DNA from: Cerioporus squamosus
Taxonomy: Eukaryota; Basidiomycota; Agaricomycetes; Polyporales; Polyporaceae
Reading direction: 5' to 3'
Assembly: GCA_022592435.1 (NCBI GenBank)
Contig: JABYQS010000190.1
Location: forward strand, 1 to 63,570
Length of the DNA stretch: 63,570 bases
A model generated the notes under the pieces. The model was not told where the DNA came from, did not search any database, and saw nothing but the letters and a program-made list of their open reading frames with translations. Position numbers and translations under genes: made by a program. This document shows positions 58,159-63,570 of this stretch, in pieces. Each line of letters opens with the position of its first letter. The stretch's first letter is position 1.

Positions 58159-59704
58159 CTAAATCCGATGTTCGCAAAGACTCCAGGGGGATGTGGCGTG
58201 CTGTTGACCCAGGATGTCGATGTTTGCGCCGCTCTTCAGCTGATCGTCCAGGCAGTGCATCTCGGTCGCACGATGGCGCATGAGTCGCGCGTTCTCGGGC
58301 GAAGACCACATTGCCTGGATCTGGGGTCCCAGCGGGAAGGTCACGAATGTGCGGCGGGGCACGTGCGGCCCGCGCTCGAACTCGATGGAGTCGTACCGAG
58401 GCTTGCTGCATTTGGGGTACGGGCAGGCAAGAAGGTTGGTGAAGGGACCTGTGTATGCAATGCAGCTGTTCTTGCACATATCTGTGCAGATGGGAGTGAT
58501 TCCGGTGAGTTTTGCGACCTGGTGTTTGACCGCCTCGTAAGGAGGGATCGGTGGCTCGGGATGGAGATCCATGCATGCCACTCGGACATCGGAGTAATTG
58601 GCCTCGGAAGCATCGCCATGCGCGAGGTACATGCAAATGCCGGCGAGCTCTGCCGGGCTAATGGTTGGTGTTTCGTGCGGGGGTGCGTGCAGACGAGTGA
58701 GTGTCTCGTCATCCAGCCCAGAGTTCTTGAGTTGCGCACCCTCCAGCGCGCGGATGAACACCCGTCCCCTGCGGAACTCACGGCGGTATGCCTTCCATGG
58801 TGCTCCCTGGTCCTTGGTGCGGCCAACCTCAGGGTTATCCTCGTCGAGAGAGTCGTTATCCTCTCCGTCCTCCTGCTCCTCCTCCAGAGATTCCTTGGCT
58901 TGAGGCTGATGGGGCTGGTCGATGTCCATGGCGGACTGTGGGCGCGGAGGCGACTGGTTCATGGGGGAGAACTGGCCAAGCGAGGAATTTGGAGAAGCCT
59001 GTGTGCAGACCATTAGTACAATCGCGTGTCGCTTCTGGCCTAGGACATACCAGAATGCCCTGCCCAAGTACAGGGGACAAGTGGCCTCGTCGGGGCATCT
59101 CCGAATCAGAGTCTGAGTCAGAGCCCGAGCTCGAATCCGAGCTCCTGGATGAGCTCGAGTTCGACGAGCGGGAACGGGAGCGTGACATCGCGGACCCGCT
59201 GTCGTCCTCATCATCGTCCTCATTGTCGTTGTCGTCTGAGTCCTCATTGTCGTTGTCGTCTGAGTCCTCATTGTTGTCATCGTCTGAGTCCACCCACATA
59301 AGCGGAGGAGGCTCGTTGTCATCGACGTCGTCCTCCTCTTGCGCTGCACTGGGATTCTGTTGCGGAGGAGACCATGTTAGCGAGGGAACATGTTCGCATC
59401 CTGTGAGCACACCCACCTGCAACGCTGGATCAGCCGCCGTGGGGCCCGGCGCAGCACCTGTGCGAGCTGAGGGGAGATGTCGACCAATGACCGGCGTCGG
59501 GACCGTGGGGTCCACCCAGATGATCAGGAGATGGTCGGGTGTCGTGCGGTACGGGCGGTGTGATCGGAAGGTACGTTCGGACACCTGTTTGAGGGGATGG
59601 CAATGACAGCGACAGTCGCACAAGTGCTGTCAGACGAGCTCGTGAGGAGGAGGCTCATTCAAAATGTCGTTGTTGTTGTTGTCAGCTAGGAGGACCGGTG
59701 GCAT
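58159..59704 (-). pseudogene. Tnp2-family transposase remnant (Plavaka/CACTA type)
   Basis: The N-terminal part of a Tnp2-like transposase is visible. A possible ATG at 59704 (MPPVLLADNNNNDILNEPPP) runs into an in-frame TGA at 59632-59630, then the frame goes on as LCDCRCHCHPLKQVSERTFRSH, which matches the cysteine-rich start of this family. An acidic, serine-rich repeat region follows (DDNDNEDSDDNDNEDDDEDD), then GVIFIRAL-like FRRGRVFIRALEGAQL and the core KLTGITPICTDMCKNSCIAY, CPYPKCSKPRYD and RRTFVTFPLGPQIQAMW. The frame ends near ILGQQHATSPW; the catalytic half, normally several hundred more residues, is missing. Two features, the stop and the loss of the second half, mark it as inactive. 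Confidence 0.8.
59217..59288. repeat. Three 24-bp tandem repeats coding acidic residues
   Basis: Unit TCCTCATTGTCGTTGTCGTC plus TGAG repeats at 59217-59240 and 59241-59264, with a third diverged copy at 59265-59288. On the minus strand it codes Asp/Asn/Glu-rich sequence of the transposase remnant. Confidence 0.9.
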
Positions 59705-60179
59705 GTTGCTTGAGAGTGGAGAGGAGACTGGGGATCTCTGACTCTGTGTGTTCGAGCATTTATGCGGTGACCGTAGTATTGTCGGCCAGCGCAGATGAAT
59801 CCAGCGGCGTATTGTGTACAGCAAGGGGATCTACGGGGGCCACAGACAGACAGAAGATGTCATTAGTTCAAATACGCTACCGAGGGTAGTACATCGTAGG
59901 ACGACGTACCATATGGTCGCAGACGTACGCTACCGAGCACGAACGCGCCTCGCCAAATGCAGGAAGTCCAAGAGCCTCGTGTGCGTGCCGGTGTCGAAAA
60001 AGCATGCAAGGGAGCACAAATTGGCTACTTGACAAACTTTTGGAGCACGACAGGATCGTCGTGTTCTCGAAATAGAGCAAATGACATCGAATTGAGGCAC
60101 CTTGTGTACATGTAGGCACCAAAAATGGTCCGTAGACGATCATACATGTTTTCAGCAGATTGCGCCACAGGGCGGCATG

Positions 60180-60206
60180 GGGGAAAACAGGCGGTTCTCA
60201 CTGGGG
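60180..60206 (-). repeat. Right inverted end of the element
   Basis: 27 bp reading GGGGAAAACAGGCGGTTCTC on the plus strand and ending CACTGGGG region, the exact inverse of 56726-56752. Confidence 0.9.
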
Positions 60207-62481
60207 ATGAACCCCCATTTGTGTATGCTACTTTGGGTTCTATTTGGGATTACTTACACCGTTTGATGGCCGTGATGGCCGAGCGAATCTGGATAACGAA
60301 ACTACCCCTCCAGACTCCAGAGGGACCACAAGGATTTGGAGAATGATACCTAGTATCTCAGTTGTCTCTACTGGTACATCCGTTGCTACATGTAAGACAG
60401 TGAGACAACCTGTCGAAGATGGCATGCCAGGAAGAGACAAACAGTTAAACACCCTCCCCATTTTATATATAGATAGAGAGATCATCGGTGCTGACGTATG
60501 GGGTTGCACTCCGCAACATGTATACAGTGTTTTTCCCGGGCACTCAGGGGCTGAAGAGCCTGGAGCCATGGGTGTGTTGGCCTGGAAGACACTTCTTAAT
60601 TACTACAGTGGATGTTGGCGAGACTGAGCTGTGAGTGTGTGACAGATGGGCGAGATAGAGCTGCATGAGTTTCTGGCCATGAGAAGTGGACAGGTTTGAT
60701 AGGGCAGTAAATGCAAAGTTGATTGGGGTGTAAAAGTGTCATTCATGACTCGCTGCCTGCTGTGATTCATGAAGAGAGCATGCCCTCTATGTCCCAGTTG
60801 GTGATCTTCAGTACCATGGTCCTTCCACTGTCCCGACCACTGTTGGCAATGCACTATGCACCATGTGCTCTTCTAAGGACCAGCATGAGTCACCCATGGA
60901 TGTACCCATCATCTGTACCCATGGGTCACTTGTAAAATTGAATAGTCATATCTGTCAGAACCTGGATGTGGCACCCAAGTTGGTCTGGACTAGTGCCAAT
61001 ACACTGGCACACATAGGGACAACTTGGTTAGCGCACAGGGTTTTGGAGGCTACTTATACAAGATTTTCACCATTCAGGTACCTTACTAGTGAACCCCTGC
61101 AACCTCTGGAGTCTTCGTTATACCGGCCGCACCCTCTGTTGCACCTGCTTCACCTTAACCAGATGGTAGTTTGTCATCACATCAGTAATTCCCCATTTGT
61201 CTGAACATCTGGCACCCGGGCACTTAGCGCCTTCGTCTTCGACCTTAACCATGTTGCCTCCCTCTTGCACTATCATGCTGTTCTCTTGTCTCAAAACACT
61301 GCGGATACAACCTTCGAACCTGTACAAGCAATTTTCTCACACTCAATGCAAGTACCCATCACCCTGGGAGCCCCACTAGTGCCAACACTGCTTGACATCA
61401 TCAAGCGAATTCCAGTACTAAGCCCATTCCAAAACTCGGAAAAGCAACAGTGGAGAGAGGTTGTATGGATACTGAGGAACCTCACAAAGATGTTGGAACA
61501 CTGTTATGGTACGGTTCTAGGTGCACTCAGACGTTTCCAGACTGTCTGAGCATCTGAGCAGTCTGAATTGTCTGAATCACGTCTGAGAGCATTTGAAACG
61601 TCTGCATCAGACACTTCAGACACCCTCAGACAAACTGAAATTACTGATGCATCCTCCACTCAGCAGCCTACATACCTTCAGTTGCCTGTTGATCTCAACC
61701 AGCAGCAGAGTCTGGGAGCTCAATCTTGTTCTGACAATACCTGCAGTTCTACAGATACTATATTTTACAGTTAGGCAAGGTCTGCATTCTTTTGTGAGGT
61801 GTTGCTGCTCATCAACATCCAAACTGCATTGTTCTGCAATGAGCTGGTCCTTGACACCACTACCCCAGTTTTGCAATGGCAGAGTAGGGACTGTCACGAG
61901 TGTGTAAAATCCACAAGTACTTGCCTTAGAGTGAGCCATTACTGGCAAGAGACAATTGATGAGGGTTTTCTGCCATGGACAACATTTAGCAGTAACTAAT
62001 CAGCCAAATGGCAGAAGCAATGAACAGTGAAATCATCTCAAAATGATTACTAGTATAACTTTTGAGGTCCTTGGAGGGCCATATGTGGTAAGAAATGATA
62101 TGGTCCATTTCTAAGATAAGAAATGCAGTAGAACCTTGGCATATGTATAAGTAGGATCCTGCCCATAGTCTGATAGTCATGCTTGTAAGACAAGTTGTAT
62201 ACAGGTATGAAGAAAATGAATTGGATGTTACAAGAACCATATAGAGTATTGTGATAGCAAAGGCTGGGGCTGATCAACAGGTAAAGTGTTTCTCTATTAC
62301 CTATATTATTAGTAGTGACACCAAAGAGTGCTTTGCAGACTAAGCACAGAAGATAAGTAGTTCTGGCTAATATATAATATGGCTCTCATGAGCTGCTGAG
62401 CTATATTAGTAGATCTATAAAGTGTACTAAGCATTGTGAGAAATCATCAACAGAGGCATGCCCAGCTAGTAGACTCACGTG
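60207..62481. other. AT-richer repeat-like interval, no gene recognised
   Basis: Base composition is visibly AT-richer than the gene arrays, most of all after 61500. Frames such as 60863-61204 and 61265-61549 (plus) have no family match. It looks like decayed mobile-element sequence, which is inference from composition and context. Confidence 0.45.
61527..61631. repeat. Cluster of GTCTGA/TCAGAC hexamers
   Basis: Four GTCTGA and four TCAGAC copies lie within 105 bp: TCAGAC at 61527, GTCTGA at 61544, 61561, 61570 and 61581, TCAGAC at 61607, 61616 and 61626. The central part is arranged as four direct copies followed by three inverted copies. Confidence 0.85.
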
Positions 62482-62553
62482 CCAGTTGGTATAGGGAGCT
62501 TGCACAAGGCATCAGCAGAGTTTGAAGTTAGGCAAGCTCCCTATACCAACTGG
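62482..62553. repeat. 22-bp perfect inverted repeat with an A-box-like motif
   Basis: Arms at 62482-62503 and 62532-62553 (CCAGTTGGTATAGGGAGCTT plus GC, and its reverse complement) are separated by 28 bp. On the minus strand the right arm reads TAGCCCAGTTGGTA, close to a tRNA D-arm/Pol III A box. No B box (GGTTCGANTCC) is nearby. Confidence 0.9.
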
Positions 62554-62617
62554 GCTAACCTGTTGCCCTTTAGGTGGGTTGTTGAGACTATGCGTGCCAA
62601 GTCAAACTCCGGAAGGA

Positions 62618-63420
62618 AGTCCGAAGTCCGAAGTCCGAAGGCAGCGTGGGAGTGAAGACTTCGGCGAAGTTATTGACCAACGCCCTGAGGAGACGCAAGT
62701 TGTCTTCTATTTGCAAAGGAACAGAACTCCGGAGTTTATACCGGAGTAAGCAACGAAGGAGGAAGTCAAGCAGAGAGGGAATCAGAGGGTCAGAAGCCGA
62801 GAGACCAGAGTCGGAAGACGGAGGTCGGAGGTCGGAGGTCAGAAGTCCGGACGGAGGTGCGGACGAGTTAGAAGAGAATGCAATGGATTGAGTTGTTGAT
62901 ACCGAGAAGGATAAGAGGGAAGTAAATGAGATATCAGAACTGAGGTCTAAGGGAGAATACAAGCAGGCTTAAATACTAAAGTCCGGAGGTCCGAAAGGGG
63001 TAAGCTAAAAGTAGAGACAGGAGTCGGAGTCCGGTGCCAAGGCGGAAGCAAGTAAGTAGCCAATAGGAAATGGAGGTAAGTGCGGATACAAGTGGATACA
63101 AACGCGGATACAAACGGGTAATACTATCGGGACTGCGGAGGTGATCGGAGTCGAGGGAGACGGATAGTAAGGGGTAAGTATCGTAGTAAGGATGAGTCAT
63201 AACGAAAGGGATGAGGAAGTAAGTATGAGTCAACGGACGAACCAGAGTCCGGTCGGAGTTGAGTCCGGAGTTGGGTGTCTTGGAGCACGGGATGTAACAG
63301 TGCCCCCCCACTGGGTCCGAGCCCTTGAGGACCAAATTGGAAATGTTTCAGGATGACGTGGACTGAGTGATCGGAGAAGGAGTTCTTCACGGAATCGGTG
63401 ATCGGAGATCGGGGGTCGGA
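62618..63420. repeat. Field of degenerate GTCCGGA/GGTCGGA-type heptamers
   Basis: Starts with three tandem AGTCCGA units (62618-62638) and has a GGTCGGA run near 62820. Variants such as GTCCGGA, GTCGGAG and GATCGGA are scattered through to 63420. Probably a leader or long terminal repeat of a retroelement. Confidence 0.7.
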
Positions 63421-63428
63421 GTCCAGCC

Positions 63429-63436
63429 TATATAAG
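63429..63436 (+). promoter_or_regulatory. TATA box before the gag-like frame
   Basis: TATATAAG, 63 bp before the ATG at 63499. A TGTAACAG at 63293-63300, followed by a run of seven C, could mark an LTR edge upstream. Confidence 0.6.
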
Positions 63437-63498
63437 ACCGGTCGTCGGGGTTGAGGACTTCGACTTCTCTTCTTCGCTCCACCACCACCACTACCACC

Positions 63499-63570
63499 AT
63501 GGCGAAACCACAGAACCCCAAGCCCGATTCAACGGACCTCGCGCAGAGACGCAAGGAGGCGGAGAGGGCG
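63499..63570 (+). CDS. Gag-like start of a probable LTR retroelement (partial)
   Basis: MAKPQNPKPDSTDLAQRRKE then AERA, cut by the window end. The charged, Lys/Pro-rich start and the TATA-bearing repeat leader upstream resemble the gag start of basidiomycete LTR retrotransposons, from memory of such starts. The ATG follows a CCACCACCACCACTACCACC stretch, a good initiation context. Only 24 residues are visible, so the family (Ty3 or Copia) cannot be named. Confidence 0.45.
   Translation, partial: MAKPQNPKPDSTDLAQRRKEAERA

Larger units (their letters stand above)
56726..60206. mobile_element. Degenerate DNA transposon with 27-bp inverted ends (Plavaka/CACTA-like)
   Basis: A 27-bp sequence at 56726-56752 recurs as its exact reverse complement at 60180-60206, enclosing about 3.48 kb. 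Weaker matching continues inward for roughly 20 bp. Between the ends lie Tnp2 transposase remains on the minus strand and a second spliced minus-strand frame. No clear target-site duplication is visible at the outer edges (GTTTGAA on the left, ATGAACC on the right), so the limits may lie slightly further out. Only the first part of the transposase is present, so it would be non-autonomous or dead. Confidence 0.6.

Noticed and set aside
58138..59016. 292-codon plus-strand frame inside the element
   Set aside because: It is the antisense of the Tnp2 remnant, whose family match is clear.
56719..60213. Target-site duplication around the inverted ends
   Set aside because: Left flank GTTTGAA and right flank ATGAACC share only a shifted TGAA, not an aligned direct repeat.

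Overview
The window is nuclear DNA from a basidiomycete fungus, most likely an agaricomycete close to Polyporales. The pointers are a GC-rich gene zone, many short GT-AG introns of about 50-60 bp that interrupt nearly every gene, densely packed housekeeping genes, a fungal cytochrome P450, a Plavaka/CACTA-like Tnp2 transposase remnant, and a cytoplasmic dynein heavy chain that stops after its tail domain, the split arrangement reported for Agaricomycetes. Layout: 1-1302 is the 5' end of URB1 (minus). 2495-4639 is a cytochrome P450. 5047-6316 holds two gene relics, a sugar-transporter 5' fragment and an alanine aminotransferase 3' fragment. 6625-30650 is a dense array: clathrin light chain, branched-chain keto acid dehydrogenase E2, a CNNM/Mam3 protein, TRM2, PSD1, TYS1, an orphan locus, VPS11, the dynein tail gene and an MFS transporter. 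30651-38079 is gene-poor apart from one small cysteine-rich protein. 38080-56599 is a second dense array: GPI16/PIG-T, AFG2, tRNA-Gly(GCC), separase, thymidylate synthase, tRNA-Pro(TGG) and threonyl-tRNA synthetase. 56600-63570 is repeat territory: a 3.5 kb element with 27-bp inverted ends and Tnp2 remains, AT-richer sequence with inverted and short repeats, and at the right edge a leader and gag-like start that suggest an LTR retroelement.

The genes are mostly core cellular machinery: ribosome assembly (URB1, AFG2), translation and tRNA (TYS1, THS1, TRM2, two tRNA genes), trafficking (CLC1, VPS11), mitochondria (PSD1, BCKDH E2), GPI anchoring, dTMP synthesis, and chromosome or nuclear movement (separase, dynein tail). 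Six gene pairs sit head to head across 117-446 bp, so shared promoters are likely.

One quality signal matters to any user. Nine reading-frame breaks in six otherwise well-conserved genes can each be repaired by adding one G or C, usually within a short G/C run. This looks like a sequencing or assembly error pattern, so these genes should not be called pseudogenes. The transposase remnant, the aminotransferase relic and the transporter fragment are different and do look decayed.
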